NCBI RefSeq assembly: GCF_017744835.1
Contig: NZ_JAGIAM010000003.1
Location: 682,001-746,000, forward strand
Reading direction: 5' to 3'
DNA from: Sphingomonas sp.
Lineage (GTDB): Bacteria > Pseudomonadota > Alphaproteobacteria > Sphingomonadales > Sphingomonadaceae
Length of the DNA stretch: 64,000 bases
The translations under genes were made by a program, and so were the position numbers. Each line of letters opens with the position of its first letter. Within the stretch, counting starts at the first letter, position 1. Positions 1-9,106 of the stretch are shown piece by piece. Under the pieces are notes generated by a model. It was given only the letters and a program-made list of their open reading frames with translations, did not search any database and was not told where the DNA came from.

Positions 1-2571
1 GTCGAGCGACTTGAACCGGCCTTGCCCCTCGCGCTCCTCGACGAGCAGCTCCATCGCGCGCTCGCCAACGCCCTTGAGCGCGCCCAGCGCATAGCGCACC
101 GCCAGCCCCTCGCCCGCCTTTTCGACATGGAAGTCGGCGAGGCTGGCGTTGATGTCGGGCGGCAGGCACTCGATCTCGAGCCGCCGCATGTCGTCGGCGA
201 AGATCGCCAGCTTGTCGGTCTGATGGATGTCGTACGCCATCGAGGCGGCGAAGAACTCGTGCGGGTAATGCGCCTTGAGCCACGCGGTCTGATAGGCGAG
301 CAGCGCATAGGCCGCGGCGTGCGACTTGTTGAAGCCATAGCCGGCGAACTTGTCGATCAAGTCGAACAGCTCGTTGGCCTTGGCCGCGGGGATCTTGTTG
401 TGCTCGGCGCAGCCCTTGACGAAGGTCGCGCGCTGGGCGTCCATCTCCGCCTTGATCTTCTTGCCCATCGCGCGGCGGAGCATGTCCGCGCCGCCGAGCG
501 AATAGCCCGCGAGGATCTGCGCGGCCTGCATCACCTGTTCCTGATAGACGAAGATCCCGTAGGTCTCCTTCAGGATCGGCTCGAGCAGCGCATGCGGATA
601 GACGATCTCCTCACGGCCCGCCTTGCGCGCGCCGAAGCTCGGGATGTTGTCCATCGGGCCCGGGCGATAGAGCGAGACGAGCGCGATGATGTCGCCGAAA
701 TTGGTCGGGCGCACCGCAGTGAGCGTGCGGCGCATGCCTTCCGATTCGAGCTGGAACACGCCGACCGTGTCGCCGCGCTGGAGCAGGTCGTAGACTTCGG
801 TATCGTCCCAGGCGAGCGCGTCGAGATCGACCTCGACCCCGCGGTCGGCGAGCAGCTCGACGGCCTTCTTGAGCACGGACAGCGTCTTGAGGCCCAGGAA
901 GTCGAACTTCACCAGTCCCGCCGCCTCGACATATTTCATGTCGAACTGCGTGACGGGCATGTCCGAGCGCGGATCGCGATAGAGCGGCACCAGCTCGGCA
1001 AGCGGGCGATCGCCGATCACCACGCCGGCGGCGTGAGTCGACGAGTGGCGCGGCAGGCCTTCGAGCCGCATCGACAGGTCAACGAGATGGCGGACGTCGC
1101 TGTGGTTCTTGTACTCGGCGTGGAACTCGGCGACGCCGTTGAGGGTGCGCTCGAGCGTCCATGGGTCGGTCGGCAGGTTGGGGATCTGCTTGGCGAGGCG
1201 ATCGACCTGGCCATAGCTCATCTGGAGCACGCGCCCGACGTCCTTGATCACCGCGCGCGCCTTCATCGTACCGAAGGTGATGATCTGCGCCACGGTGTCG
1301 CGGCCGTATTTCTGCTGGACGTAGCGAATGACTTCACCGCGCCGGGTTTCGCAGAAGTCGATGTCGAAGTCGGGCATCGACACGCGTTCCGGGTTGAGGA
1401 AGCGTTCGAACAGCAGGCCCAGCTTGATCGGGTCGAGATCGGTGATGGTCAGCGCCCAGGCGACCGCCGAGCCTGCGCCCGAACCGCGGCCCGGCCCCAC
1501 CGGAATGTCGTGCGACTTGGCCCATTGGATGAAGTCGGCGACGATCAGGAAGTAGCCGGGGAAGCCCATCTGGATGATGACCCCCAGCTCGAACTCGAGC
1601 CGCTTCTCATAGATCTCGCGCTCGGCGGGATCGGTGATGCCGGCCTTTTCGAGCCGCTTGTTGAGCCCTTCCCAGCTCCGTTCGCGCAGCATCGCCGCCT
1701 CGCCCTCGCGGTCGCCGGCGAGGCTGGGCAGGATCGGCTTGCGCTTGGGCGCCGCGACCGCGCAGCGCTGCGCCACCACCAGCGTGTTGGCGATCGCCTC
1801 GGGCAGATCCGCGAAGAGCGACTGCATCACCTCGGCGGGCTTCATCCAGTCGTCGGGCGAGCTGCGCGGGCGGTCGTCGCTGGCGATGTAGGACGAGTTG
1901 GCGATGCACAGCATCGCGTCGTGCGCCTGGTGGAAGCTCTCCTCGGCGAAGCAGCTGGGATTGGTCGCAACCAGCGGCAGGTCACGGTCATAGGCGTGAT
2001 CGACCAGCTTGGCCTCGGCGCGCGTCTCGATATCGTTGTTGCGGCGCGCGACTTCGACATAGAGCCGGCCGGGGAAGAGCCGCTCGAGCATCTCGCCATA
2101 GGCGCGCGCGGCGCTGTCCTGCCCCTCGGCATAGAGCCGCGCCAGCGCACCCTCGGCGCCGGCAGTGAGCGCGATCAGCCCCCCGGTATGCCCTTCCAGC
2201 TTGTCGATCGTGACATGCGCGTCCTCCTCGATCGGGCGATCGAGATGCGCGGCGGAGACGAGGTGGCAAAGATTCTCGTAGCCGGCCTCGTCCTGCGCAT
2301 AGAGCGCAAGCCAGTCGATCGGCGCGGCGACGCCGTCGGGCATGTTGGGCCGCTTGACCGCGAGCAGCGCGCCGATGATCGGCTGGACACCTGATTTGCG
2401 CGCGGCGTCGGAGAAGGACATGGCGGCGTAGAGGCCGTTGCGATCCGCGACCGCGGCGGCGGGGAAGCCCAGTTCGCGCGCGCGCTTGGCGATCGCCTTG
2501 GGCTCGATCGCGCCTTCCAGCATCGTGTAGGACGAAAAAACCCGAAGTGGAACGAACCCCGAATGCGCCAT
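1..2571 (-). CDS. dnaE: DNA polymerase III alpha subunit (partial, 3' end off window)
   Basis: This is the catalytic subunit of the replicative DNA polymerase. The minus-strand frame stays open from the ATG at 2571 to base 1, giving 857 residues of a family usually near 1150-1180, so the C-terminal tau- and clamp-binding end is missing. The N-terminus (MAHSGFVPLRVFSSYTMLEG) opens the PHP domain. The C-family polymerase core is visible as PGRGSGAGSAV and the catalytic aspartates in PDFDIDFCETRR. The ORF track omits it because it runs off the edge, and shows only shadow frames. The start is supported by an AGGT-type ribosome-binding sequence just upstream. It is the replicative DnaE1 type rather than DnaE2, as judged from the N-terminal residues and core motifs. 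Confidence 0.96.
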   Translation of the reverse strand, partial: MAHSGFVPLRVFSSYTMLEGAIEPKAIAKRARELGFPAAAVADRNGLYAAMSFSDAARKSGVQPIIGALLAVKRPNMPDGVAAPIDWLALYAQDEAGYENLCHLVSAAHLDRPIEEDAHVTIDKLEGHTGGLIALTAGAEGALARLYAEGQDSAARAYGEMLERLFPGRLYVEVARRNNDIETRAEAKLVDHAYDRDLPLVATNPSCFAEESFHQAHDAMLCIANSSYIASDDRPRSSPDDWMKPAEVMQSLFADLPEAIANTLVVAQRCAVAAPKRKPILPSLAGDREGEAAMLRERSWEGLNKRLEKAGITDPAEREIYEKRLEFELGVIIQMGFPGYFLIVADFIQWAKSHDIPVGPGRGSGAGSAVAWALTITDLDPIKLGLLFERFLNPERVSMPDFDIDFCETRRGEVIRYVQQKYGRDTVAQIITFGTMKARAVIKDVGRVLQMSYGQVDRLAKQIPNLPTDPWTLERTLNGVAEFHAEYKNHSDVRHLVDLSMRLEGLPRHSSTHAAGVVIGDRPLAELVPLYRDPRSDMPVTQFDMKYVEAAGLVKFDFLGLKTLSVLKKAVELLADRGVEVDLDALAWDDTEVYDLLQRGDTVGVFQLESEGMRRTLTAVRPTNFGDIIALVSLYRPGPMDNIPSFGARKAGREEIVYPHALLEPILKETYGIFVYQEQVMQAAQILAGYSLGGADMLRRAMGKKIKAEMDAQRATFVKGCAEHNKIPAAKANELFDLIDKFAGYGFNKSHAAAYALLAYQTAWLKAHYPHEFFAASMAYDIHQTDKLAIFADDMRRLEIECLPPDINASLADFHVEKAGEGLAVRYALGALKGVGERAMELLVEEREGQGRFKSLD

Positions 2572-2738
2572 CGCCGACCTATGCGGCAAGCGCGCGGGAT
2601 TCGCCAGCGCGCCAGCGGCTTATCAACAGCTTTGCGCGCCGGAGTGCGGGGACTCGGCAACCAAAGGTCACACCAGGGTCACACTATCGCGACGGTTCGA
2701 GCGGGGCCTGACAGCCGGCCGATCCGGTGGGCCGATGC

Positions 2739-2913
2739 CGGAAGTGGACACGGCGGAAGTGGACAAAGCGGACACTCCAACGCGGGCGCGGGCGCGGGCG
2801 CATGCGCGTGCGTATGTGCCTGCGCGCGTGCGTGTGCGCGCGAGACGCCGATTATATTCAGATTGAGAAAGAGCGTTCCCGATTTGTTTCAGGCAAAATC
2901 CCATTTTGCAAGC
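2739..2913 (+). repeat. Dispersed intergenic element, copy A (GC-alternating tract plus terminal hairpin)
   Basis: The 400-bp gap between dnaE and the peroxidase gene holds no convincing gene. It holds an element that recurs near secG at 12557-12674. Its parts in order are GGAAGTGGACAAAGCGGACA, an alternating purine/pyrimidine GCGC/GTGC tract of about 65 bp, GCGCGCGAGACG, a GAGAAAG segment and a short hairpin GCAAAAT-ccc-ATTTTGC. The first block is partly duplicated in tandem. Just beyond it, TTCTTCGGGGCA occurs twice with a 17-bp period. The ORFs drawn across it in several frames are low-complexity Arg/Ala strings. Confidence 0.6.
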
Positions 2914-2971
2914 GTTTCTTCGGGGCAAGAGCTTCTTCGGGGCAGGAGTTCGGGACCCCCATGCGCCGTCC

Positions 2972-3454
2972 CTACAGGAGCGCCTCGATATCGGCCTCGA
3001 TCGCGCTGGGCGCCGTGGTCGGCGCGTAGCGGCGGACCACCCTGCCCTGGCGGTCCACGAGGAACTTGGTGAAGTTCCACTTGATCGCCTTCGATCCGAG
3101 CAGCCCCGGCGCCTCACGCTTCAGATGCGCGAACAGCGGCGCTTCGTCAGCGCCGTTGACGTCGACCTTGGCGAAGATCGGGAAGCTCACGTCATAGGTG
3201 AGCGAGCAGAAGTTCGCGATCTCCTCCGCGTCGCCCGGCTCCTGCGCGCCGAACTGGTTGCACGGGAAGGCGAGCACCGAGAAGCCGCGCGCATGATGGC
3301 GGCGATACAGCGCCTCGAGCTCGGCATATTGCGGCGTGAAGCCGCATTTGGAGGCGGTGTTGACGATCAGCAGCACCTGTCCGGCAAAGGGCGCGAGAGT
3401 CGTTTCCTCGGAGGCTCCCGGCCGGGCGACCGGAATTTCGGTGATCGCAGTCAT
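2972..3454 (-). CDS. Glutathione peroxidase family thiol peroxidase
   Basis: This 160-residue protein reduces hydroperoxides with a catalytic cysteine, probably in the cytoplasm. NTASKCGFTPQY carries the peroxidatic Cys, which is not selenocysteine. FPCNQFGAQEPG and WNFTKFLVD supply the conserved Gln and Trp/Asn. The ORF track extends to 3514, but the ATG at 3454 is preferred. It gives the normal family length, has GGGGAAG upstream, and overlaps the stop of the preceding acetyltransferase gene as ATGA, so the two are probably translationally coupled. Cys-type bacterial members often use thioredoxin rather than glutathione. Confidence 0.92.
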   Translation of the reverse strand: MTAITEIPVARPGASEETTLAPFAGQVLLIVNTASKCGFTPQYAELEALYRRHHARGFSVLAFPCNQFGAQEPGDAEEIANFCSLTYDVSFPIFAKVDVNGADEAPLFAHLKREAPGLLGSKAIKWNFTKFLVDRQGRVVRRYAPTTAPSAIEADIEALL

Positions 3455-4047
3455 GCAGCTTCCCCGTCGTAGCGCGCCATCAGCAGCTCGATGTTCCGCC
3501 GGACGCCCGGCCATTCGTGCGCGATGATCGAATAGACGACGCTATCGCGCAGATGCCCCTTGAGGATCAGGTGCCCGCGCAGCACCCCATCCATCCGCGC
3601 GCCCAGTCGTTCGATTGCCCGGCGCGACGCGTGGTTGAGGAAGTCGGTGCGGATCTGGACGCAATTGACGCCCAGCACCTCAAAGGCATGGCGGAGGAGC
3701 ATGTACTTGGCCTCGGTATTGAGGCCGGTTCGCTGGACGCGGGGCGCGTAGAGCGTGCCGCCAATCTCGACGCGGCGATGCTGCTCGCTCATCCGCATGA
3801 GCCGCGTGGTGCCCGAGACGCGCCCTTCGGCATCGAGCACCGTGAAGGGCAAACCGCGGCCGGCCCTATGCTCTCCCTCGATCCGGTCCAGCCAGCCGTC
3901 GATCGTATCGGCATCGGGCACCGTGGTGTGAAACAGGTGGTGCAGCCCCTCGAAGGCAGCGAGCAGCGCCGCGCGATCCTCGCGAACCATCGGGCGCAAT
4001 GTGACGTGGCGGCCCGAGAGCGTCGGCGTCTCGGTCCACACGCTCAT
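3451..4047 (-). CDS. GNAT family N-acetyltransferase (RimJ/RimL-like)
   Basis: This 198-residue protein belongs to the RimJ/RimL-like acetyltransferases that transfer acetyl from acetyl-CoA to an amine. The opening [20 protein letters not shown] is typical of the group. The acetyl-CoA binding region lies around [20 protein letters not shown], and [17 protein letters not shown] is the usual helix followed by strand. It overlaps lolD upstream and the peroxidase gene downstream by 4 bp each (ATGA), so it is an internal gene of the lolC-lolD operon. The substrate cannot be read from sequence. Confidence 0.85.
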   Translation of the reverse strand: MSVWTETPTLSGRHVTLRPMVREDRAALLAAFEGLHHLFHTTVPDADTIDGWLDRIEGEHRAGRGLPFTVLDAEGRVSGTTRLMRMSEQHRRVEIGGTLYAPRVQRTGLNTEAKYMLLRHAFEVLGVNCVQIRTDFLNHASRRAIERLGARMDGVLRGHLILKGHLRDSVVYSIIAHEWPGVRRNIELLMARYDGEAA

Positions 4048-4718
4048 TCGAGATGGCCGTCGTGGAGCCGGACGATGCGGTCCATGCGGGCCGCCAGTCG
4101 CTCATTGTGCGTCGCCACCAGCGCGGCCGAGCCTTCGGTGCGCACCAGCTTGAGGAACTCGTCGAACACCCGATCCGAGGTCGCCTCGTCGAGATTGCCG
4201 GTGGGTTCGTCTGCGAGCACCAGCGCGGGCCGGTTCGCCAGCGCACGCGCCACGGCGACGCGCTGCTGCTCGCCGCCCGAAAGCTGGTTCGGCCGGTGCG
4301 TCAGCCGGTCGCCGAGCCCGAGCGCGGTGAGCAGCTGCTCGGCGCGGGTGTCGGCGGCGGCGCGCTCGGCGCCGCGGATCATCTGCGGCAGCACGACATT
4401 CTCGATCGCGTTGAAATCGGGCAGCAGATGGTGGAACTGATAGACGAAGCCCAGGCTGTCGCGCCGCACTTCGGTGCGCCCGCCCGAGGGAAGCTGCGAC
4501 GCTTCCTTGCCGGCGATGCGGATCGAGCCTTCGAACCCGCCCTCGAGCAGCCCGACTGCCTGGAGCAGGGTCGACTTGCCCGACCCGGAGGGGCCGAGCA
4601 GCGCGACGATCTCGCCGGGCTGCACGTCGAGATCGACGCCGCGCAGCACATGGATGACGGCCTCACCCTGTCTGAAGCTGCGCTTGAGGCCGCGCGTCTG
4701 GAGGATCGGCTCACTCAT
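4044..4718 (-). CDS. lolD: Lipoprotein-releasing system ATP-binding protein LolD
   Basis: This is the ATPase of the inner-membrane ABC machine that extracts outer-membrane lipoproteins and passes them to LolA. At 224 residues it is the normal length. The Walker A motif is [11 protein letters not shown] near residue 40, the signature is [15 protein letters not shown], and Walker B is [13 protein letters not shown]. The N-terminus [20 protein letters not shown] is typical of LolD/MacB ATPases. It overlaps the end of lolC by 8 bp, as expected for a coupled permease and ATPase pair. Confidence 0.95.
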   Translation of the reverse strand: MSEPILQTRGLKRSFRQGEAVIHVLRGVDLDVQPGEIVALLGPSGSGKSTLLQAVGLLEGGFEGSIRIAGKEASQLPSGGRTEVRRDSLGFVYQFHHLLPDFNAIENVVLPQMIRGAERAAADTRAEQLLTALGLGDRLTHRPNQLSGGEQQRVAVARALANRPALVLADEPTGNLDEATSDRVFDEFLKLVRTEGSAALVATHNERLAARMDRIVRLHDGHLE

Positions 4719-5961
4719 AGCGCAGCACCTGCACTGGATCGGTGCTCGCGGCCTTCCAGGCCGGGTAGAGCGTCGCGAGGAAGGCGAAGAGCAGCGCCAT
4801 CACGCAGATGCCGATCGTCTCGAACGGATCGGTCTTCGCCGGAAGCTCGGTGAGGAAGCGCATCGAAGGGTCCCATATCTGCTGACCGGTCACGAGGCCG
4901 ATGAGCTGCACCACCTGCGCGCGGAAAGTGATGAACAGGAAGCCGAGCACGGTGCCGGCCGCCACGCCCAGCCCGCCGATCGTGGTGCCGACGGTCACGA
5001 AGATGCGCATCAGCCCGCCGCGCGTGGCGCCCATCGTGCGCAGCACCGCGATGTCGCGCGTCTTGGAGCGCACCAGCATGATCAGCGACGAGACGATGTT
5101 GAACGACGCGACCACCAGGATGATCGAGAGGATGGTGAAGGAGACGATCCGGTCCACCGCTAGCGCCTCGAACAGTTCGCGGTTCATCTGGCGCCAGTCG
5201 GTGATCTGGCCGACGCCCTGCACCTTGTCGTTGAGCGGCGCGATGATCTGCTGGACGCGATCGGGGTCCACGGTGTCGATCTCGACCATGCTCACCGCGT
5301 CGCCTAGGAGCAGCAGCGTCTGCGCATCCTCGATCGGCATGATCACGAAGATCTGGTCGAAGTCATAGACGCCGACCTCGAAGATCGCAGTCACGGTGTA
5401 GCTCACCGTGCGGAACATGGTGCCGAAGGGTGTGCTGCTGCCCGCCGGGTTGATGATCGTGATCTTGCTGCCGATGGTCGCGCCCAGCTTCTCGGCGAGC
5501 CGCGATCCGATCGCCACCTGCTCCTGCCCCGGCTGGAGCCTGGCGAGCGAGCCGAGCACTTCCTTGCCTTTGAGCGTCGGATTGTTGCGGATGTCCTCGA
5601 CGCGCATGCCGCGGACCTGGGCGAACTCGACTCGCCCGCCGAGGCTGGCGAACAGCGGCTGCTCGATCAGCGGCGTGGCGCTGGTCACGCCCGGGGTTGC
5701 CTTCGCCTGCGCGACGATGTCACGCCAGTTGCGGAGCTGGCCGCCATAGCCCTGGACCACGGCGTGGCCGTTGAGCCCGGTGATCTTGTCGAAGAGCTCG
5801 GCGCGGAAGCCGTTCATGACGCTCATCACGACGATCAGCGCCGCGACGCCGAGCATGACGGCGACAAGGCTGAACCCTGCGACGACGGCGATGAACGCCT
5901 CGCTGCGGCCCGGCAGCAGATAGCGGCGGGCGATCATTCGCTCGTAGCGTGAAATTAGCAT
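4711..5961 (-). CDS. LolC/LolE-family lipoprotein-releasing permease (LolF-like)
   Basis: This is the membrane subunit that works with LolD. From the ATG at 5961 it is 416 residues long, the family norm. A first TM segment lies near residues 20-50 ([20 protein letters not shown]), followed by a large periplasmic MacB-like domain and three C-terminal FtsX-type TM segments ending in [19 protein letters not shown]. The track start at 6060 adds 33 non-conserved residues and was rejected. Only one permease gene is present. Many alphaproteobacteria use one such protein (LolF) in place of a LolC-LolE pair, and that is inferred here. Confidence 0.92.
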   Translation of the reverse strand: MLISRYERMIARRYLLPGRSEAFIAVVAGFSLVAVMLGVAALIVVMSVMNGFRAELFDKITGLNGHAVVQGYGGQLRNWRDIVAQAKATPGVTSATPLIEQPLFASLGGRVEFAQVRGMRVEDIRNNPTLKGKEVLGSLARLQPGQEQVAIGSRLAEKLGATIGSKITIINPAGSSTPFGTMFRTVSYTVTAIFEVGVYDFDQIFVIMPIEDAQTLLLLGDAVSMVEIDTVDPDRVQQIIAPLNDKVQGVGQITDWRQMNRELFEALAVDRIVSFTILSIILVVASFNIVSSLIMLVRSKTRDIAVLRTMGATRGGLMRIFVTVGTTIGGLGVAAGTVLGFLFITFRAQVVQLIGLVTGQQIWDPSMRFLTELPAKTDPFETIGICVMALLFAFLATLYPAWKAASTDPVQVLRYE

Positions 5962-6134
5962 TGCGGCCGGTGCTGTCCTGACATGGATGCTTGGCGCAAG
6001 CTCTAGGCAAGGCCGGGGGTGCTGGCAATGGCGGCGCGCTCTGCCGCGTGTTTCGGCCATGTTGCCGATTGGACACAGGGTCGCGCCAAACTGGAGTCAT
6101 CTGGCGTTAATCCGGTGACAAAAGCGGCCCGGCG

Positions 6135-6303
6135 ACGTAGCACGGCCCCCGTCGAAACGCAGGCAGCAAATGGCCGTGGTTCGGGGAGGGCTTCTGCCCC
6201 GCTCGTAGGCAAGTACGAGCGTGCGGGCGAGGCCTTTACAAGGGGGCTGACGAGCAGTCGTCACGCAGGCGCCCGGGCTGGAAACAGCCCGGGCGTTTGC
6301 CGT
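6135..6303 (+). ncRNA. Candidate structured RNA ending in a terminator-like hairpin
   Basis: The 463-bp gap between lolC and the TonB receptor has no credible protein gene. On the plus strand it contains five inverted repeats in series: CACGGCC/GGCCGTG (6141-6178), CGGGG/CCCCG (6182-6201), GCTCGTA/TACGAGC (6201-6220), TGACGA/TCGTCA (6248-6263), and a strong GCCCGGGCTG-gaaa-CAGCCCGGGC stem (6271-6294) followed by GTTTGCCGTTT. A run of hairpins ending in such a stem suggests a small RNA of about 165 nt. It does not match the 4.5S RNA, tmRNA or RNase P core motifs I know. The identity and exact 5' end are unknown. Confidence 0.45.
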
Positions 6304-6357
6304 TTCCAGGCCCCGCACTCTCCCCGCAATCCCAATTCCGCAATTCCGAACGAAGAA

Positions 6358-6390
6358 GGGAGGCGGTGCGGGCGCCGCCTCCCTTCCCCC
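6358..6390 (-). terminator. Probable terminator of the TonB receptor gene
   Basis: GGGAGGCGG and CCGCCTCCC form a 9-bp perfect stem with an 8-nt loop, about 40 nt after the stop codon at 6425. Read on the minus strand, it is followed by a T-rich TTCTTCGTT, which fits Rho-independent termination. Confidence 0.6.
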
Positions 6391-6424
6391 AACGTCCCCC
6401 GGCCATGGCGGGACGCTAGTCCGT

Positions 6425-8854
6425 TCAGAACGACTTGCTGATCGTGAGTCCCCAGGTCCGGGGATCGCCGGGCTGGCCGATGATCAGCCCGGTGCTGCCC
6501 GACTGGACCGAGAGCAGCTCGAAATACTTCTCGTCGAACGCGTTGCGGATCCAGGCGAAGATGTTGAGATCGTCCTTGCGGTAGCCCAGCCGGAAGTTGG
6601 ACAGCGAATAGCCGTCGATCCAGGTGTAGGCCGAAGGCGACGGGTTGGACGAGAAGCGCGAGCGGTAGTTGCCGTCGTAGCCCAGGTAGACCTGCCCGCC
6701 GTCGCTCACCGGCAGATTATATTCGCCGCCGTAGGAGAAGGCCCATTTGGAGATGCCGGGCAGCGACTGGCCCGAGATGTTGCAGAACGGCAGGCTGGCG
6801 CCCGGCGTGCCTGCAGGCGCGGGGGTGCCGACGACGTTGCCGTTGCCGTCCACCGGCAGCGCAGTGCCGCCGGCGAGCTCGGGCGGGCACGGCGCGTCGC
6901 GGAAGCGGGCGTATTTGGCGTCGGTGAAGGCGCCGTTGACGTAGAAATTGAACCGCGGGCTCGGGCGGAAGCTGCTGTCGAACTCGACGCCGCGGACGCG
7001 GACCTTCTCGGCATTGGCGAGATAGCCGCGGATCACGCCGAGCTGGCCGTTGGTGACGGTCGCCTGATAATCGTCGATCTCGGTCCAGAAGCCGGCGAGG
7101 TTGAAGGTCGCGCGCCGGTCGAGGAACTGGGTCTTGAGGCCCAGCTCGAAGTGATTGACCTTCTCGGGCTTCACCGTCGCCGCGCTGAGGATCGGGTTGT
7201 TGCTCGCGTCGAGCGGGAGGCCCGAGAGGTTGATGCCGCCCGATTTGAAGCTGCGCGCATAGGTCGCATAGGCATGGACGTCCGGCGACAGGTCGTAGGA
7301 GAGCGTCAGGTCGCCCGAGACGTTCCAGTCGCTGAACCGCGGCTCGTAGCTCTGCGGGGCGAGCACGCCGCGCTGGTCCGAATTGAGCGTGGTGCTGCCG
7401 GTGCCGGTCGTCACCGTCGCGATGTAGGAGCCGCTCTTCTTGTCATAATTGACGCGGAGACCCGGTTGGATGTGAAAGCCGTCGATCAGCTCCCAGTTGA
7501 GCTTGCCGAACACCGCGAAGCTGGTGTTGTCGAAGCCGATATCGTTGGTCGAGGTGAGCCCGTTGAGCACCGCGGGGTTCTGGGCGTTGGCGCTGGTCGG
7601 GTTGAGCAGCCAGCGGCTCGCCGCCGGGCCCTGGACCTGCGAGCCCTGGGTGTCGATCGTCTGGTGGAAGAAGAAGGCGCCGAGCGTGTAGTCGAGCCGC
7701 CCTCCGCCGTTCGACGCGATCCGCAGCTCCTGCGAGAATTGCTTCTGTTGCGACGGGTTCTGCGAGACCGTGGTGATCGGCAGGCCGGTGAAGTCGCGGT
7801 CGTTGGCGGGCTGCCAGTCCCAATAGCGCCACGCGGTCACCGACGTGATCGTCGCGCCGCCGACGTCCCAATTGCCGACCAACGAGGCGCCGCCGATCTC
7901 CTGGCGCGAATTGAGGTCGGCATCGAGATCGGTCTTGCGGTCGAACGGGTCGGTGCTCGGCGGCGCGTAGCCGAAGGCAGCGGCGAGCGTCGCATATTGG
8001 CGGTTGAGCGGCCGCTGCGTCGCGCCGACGCGCGCGTAATATTGCACGCAGCACAAGGGATTCTGGCGGCTGAAGTCGCCCGAGAGCGTGAGATCGAGGT
8101 TGCCGGTCGGCTTCCACAGCAGCTGCCCACGGACGCCGAAATTGCGCTGGCGGTGCAGGTCCTCACCGGTGCGGACATTCTCGATCGTGCCGCGGCGATA
8201 GGTGCCCGAGGTCGAGAGGCGGAAGGCCAGGTCGTCGGTCAGCGGCGCCGACACCGAGGACTTGGCCTGGAGGAAGTCATAGTTGCCGACGCTCAGCTCG
8301 ACGCGCGCCTCGGGCGTGAAGCTGGGCGCGCGGGTGGTGATGTTGACGGCGCCGGCGGTGGTGTTCTTGCCGTAGAGCGTGCCCTGCGGCCCGCGCAGCA
8401 CCTCGACGCGCTCGACGTCGACGAAGTCGAAGGTCGAGGCGCCGACGCGGCCGATGTAGACGCCGTCGACATAGAAGCCGACGCCCTGCTCGATGCCGTC
8501 ATTGGTGAGGCCGAACGGCGCGCCGAGGCCGCGGATGTTGATCGCCGAGTTGCGCGGGTTGCTCGAATAGAATTGCAGCGCCGGCTGCGATTGCTGGAGC
8601 CGGTTGGTGTTGAACGCTCCGCTGTCGGAAAGCTGTTCGCCGGTGATGACCGAGACCGCGATCGGCACTTCCTGCACGCGCTCCTGGCGGCGGCGCGCCG
8701 TGACGACGATGTCCCCGGACTGGCCGTCGTCTTCAGCCGCCGCACCGACTTCGTCCGCGGGCACGACGACCGGCACGGGATCGGGCGCCCGAACCGACTC
8801 GGTCCCCGGCGCGGTGCTCGCAAGCAGCGCAAGCGTCAGCGAAGAAAGGCTCAT
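6425..8854 (-). CDS. TonB-dependent outer-membrane receptor
   Basis: This is an 809-residue outer-membrane active transporter. From the ATG at 8854 it has a short signal-like N-terminus (SLSSLTLALLASTAPG) and a TonB-box/plug start DIVVTARRRQERVQEVPIAV. The plug motifs INIRGLGAPF, DGVYIGR and VEVLRGPQGTLYGKNTTAG follow. A long beta-barrel ends with the aromatic C-terminus GLTISKSF. The track start at 8959 adds 35 residues that do not look like part of the protein. The style matches the sphingomonad receptors for ferric siderophores or small aromatic and glycan ligands. No neighbouring gene indicates the ligand. Confidence 0.93.
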   Translation of the reverse strand: MSLSSLTLALLASTAPGTESVRAPDPVPVVVPADEVGAAAEDDGQSGDIVVTARRRQERVQEVPIAVSVITGEQLSDSGAFNTNRLQQSQPALQFYSSNPRNSAINIRGLGAPFGLTNDGIEQGVGFYVDGVYIGRVGASTFDFVDVERVEVLRGPQGTLYGKNTTAGAVNITTRAPSFTPEARVELSVGNYDFLQAKSSVSAPLTDDLAFRLSTSGTYRRGTIENVRTGEDLHRQRNFGVRGQLLWKPTGNLDLTLSGDFSRQNPLCCVQYYARVGATQRPLNRQYATLAAAFGYAPPSTDPFDRKTDLDADLNSRQEIGGASLVGNWDVGGATITSVTAWRYWDWQPANDRDFTGLPITTVSQNPSQQKQFSQELRIASNGGGRLDYTLGAFFFHQTIDTQGSQVQGPAASRWLLNPTSANAQNPAVLNGLTSTNDIGFDNTSFAVFGKLNWELIDGFHIQPGLRVNYDKKSGSYIATVTTGTGSTTLNSDQRGVLAPQSYEPRFSDWNVSGDLTLSYDLSPDVHAYATYARSFKSGGINLSGLPLDASNNPILSAATVKPEKVNHFELGLKTQFLDRRATFNLAGFWTEIDDYQATVTNGQLGVIRGYLANAEKVRVRGVEFDSSFRPSPRFNFYVNGAFTDAKYARFRDAPCPPELAGGTALPVDGNGNVVGTPAPAGTPGASLPFCNISGQSLPGISKWAFSYGGEYNLPVSDGGQVYLGYDGNYRSRFSSNPSPSAYTWIDGYSLSNFRLGYRKDDLNIFAWIRNAFDEKYFELLSVQSGSTGLIIGQPGDPRTWGLTISKSF

Positions 8855-8976
8855 CTCGATAAATTCCCCTAGATCGCCGGCTCCTGAATTCCCACCGACA
8901 AGATGGAGTTTAGATTCAATTCCTACCGAGTTGAAGGGATTTGCGCTTGCGAACCGCAAACCAGAACTATCCGCGG

Positions 8977-9005
8977 CTTGAAATCCGATGCGCCGCTACC
9001 CAAAT
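8977..9005 (+). promoter_or_regulatory. Putative sigma32 (RpoH) heat-shock promoter of hsp20
   Basis: CTTGAAA (8977-8983), a 15-nt spacer and CCCAAAT (8999-9005) resemble the heat-shock consensus CTTGAAA-N13-15-CCCCAT. Transcription would start near 9012, leaving a leader of about 90 nt that contains the ROSE-like hairpin. Confidence 0.6.
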
Positions 9006-9011
9006 CCGTGT

Positions 9012-9106
9012 CGCGTGCGGTGCCTGAGAGGGCCGCGCGAAATCCGGCGCCACGGCGCTCCGGGTGCCGGACGACATTCAATTTGCTCTTAGGAGGATTT
9101 GAAATG
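9012..9106 (+). promoter_or_regulatory. ROSE-like RNA thermometer in the hsp20 leader
   Basis: The end of the leader reads TTTGCTCTTAGGAGGATTTG before the ATG. UUGCUC can fold back on GAGGAU around a UUAG loop. This leaves the internal G-G opposition and weak pairs that characterise ROSE elements, which hide the Shine-Dalgarno sequence at low temperature. Additional GC-rich pairing (GGCGCC, GGTGCC) is possible upstream. ROSE elements are established in front of alphaproteobacterial small heat-shock genes. Assigning this leader to the class is inference from the conserved UUGCU-AGGAGG core. Confidence 0.65.

Noticed and set aside
22-2394. 790-aa plus-strand ORF
   Set aside because: It is the antisense frame of dnaE in high-GC DNA. 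The minus strand carries the conserved polymerase motifs.
2668-3117. 149-aa minus-strand ORF and its plus-strand counterparts
   Set aside because: They are translations of the GCGC/GTGC dispersed element (strings of ARARAR) and not proteins.
2972-3454. Selenocysteine-containing glutathione peroxidase
   Set aside because: The active-site codon encodes Cys and the frame has no internal TGA.
7151-8872. 573-aa plus-strand ORF
   Set aside because: Antisense shadow of the TonB receptor gene, with Arg/Ala/Val-rich composition and no motif.
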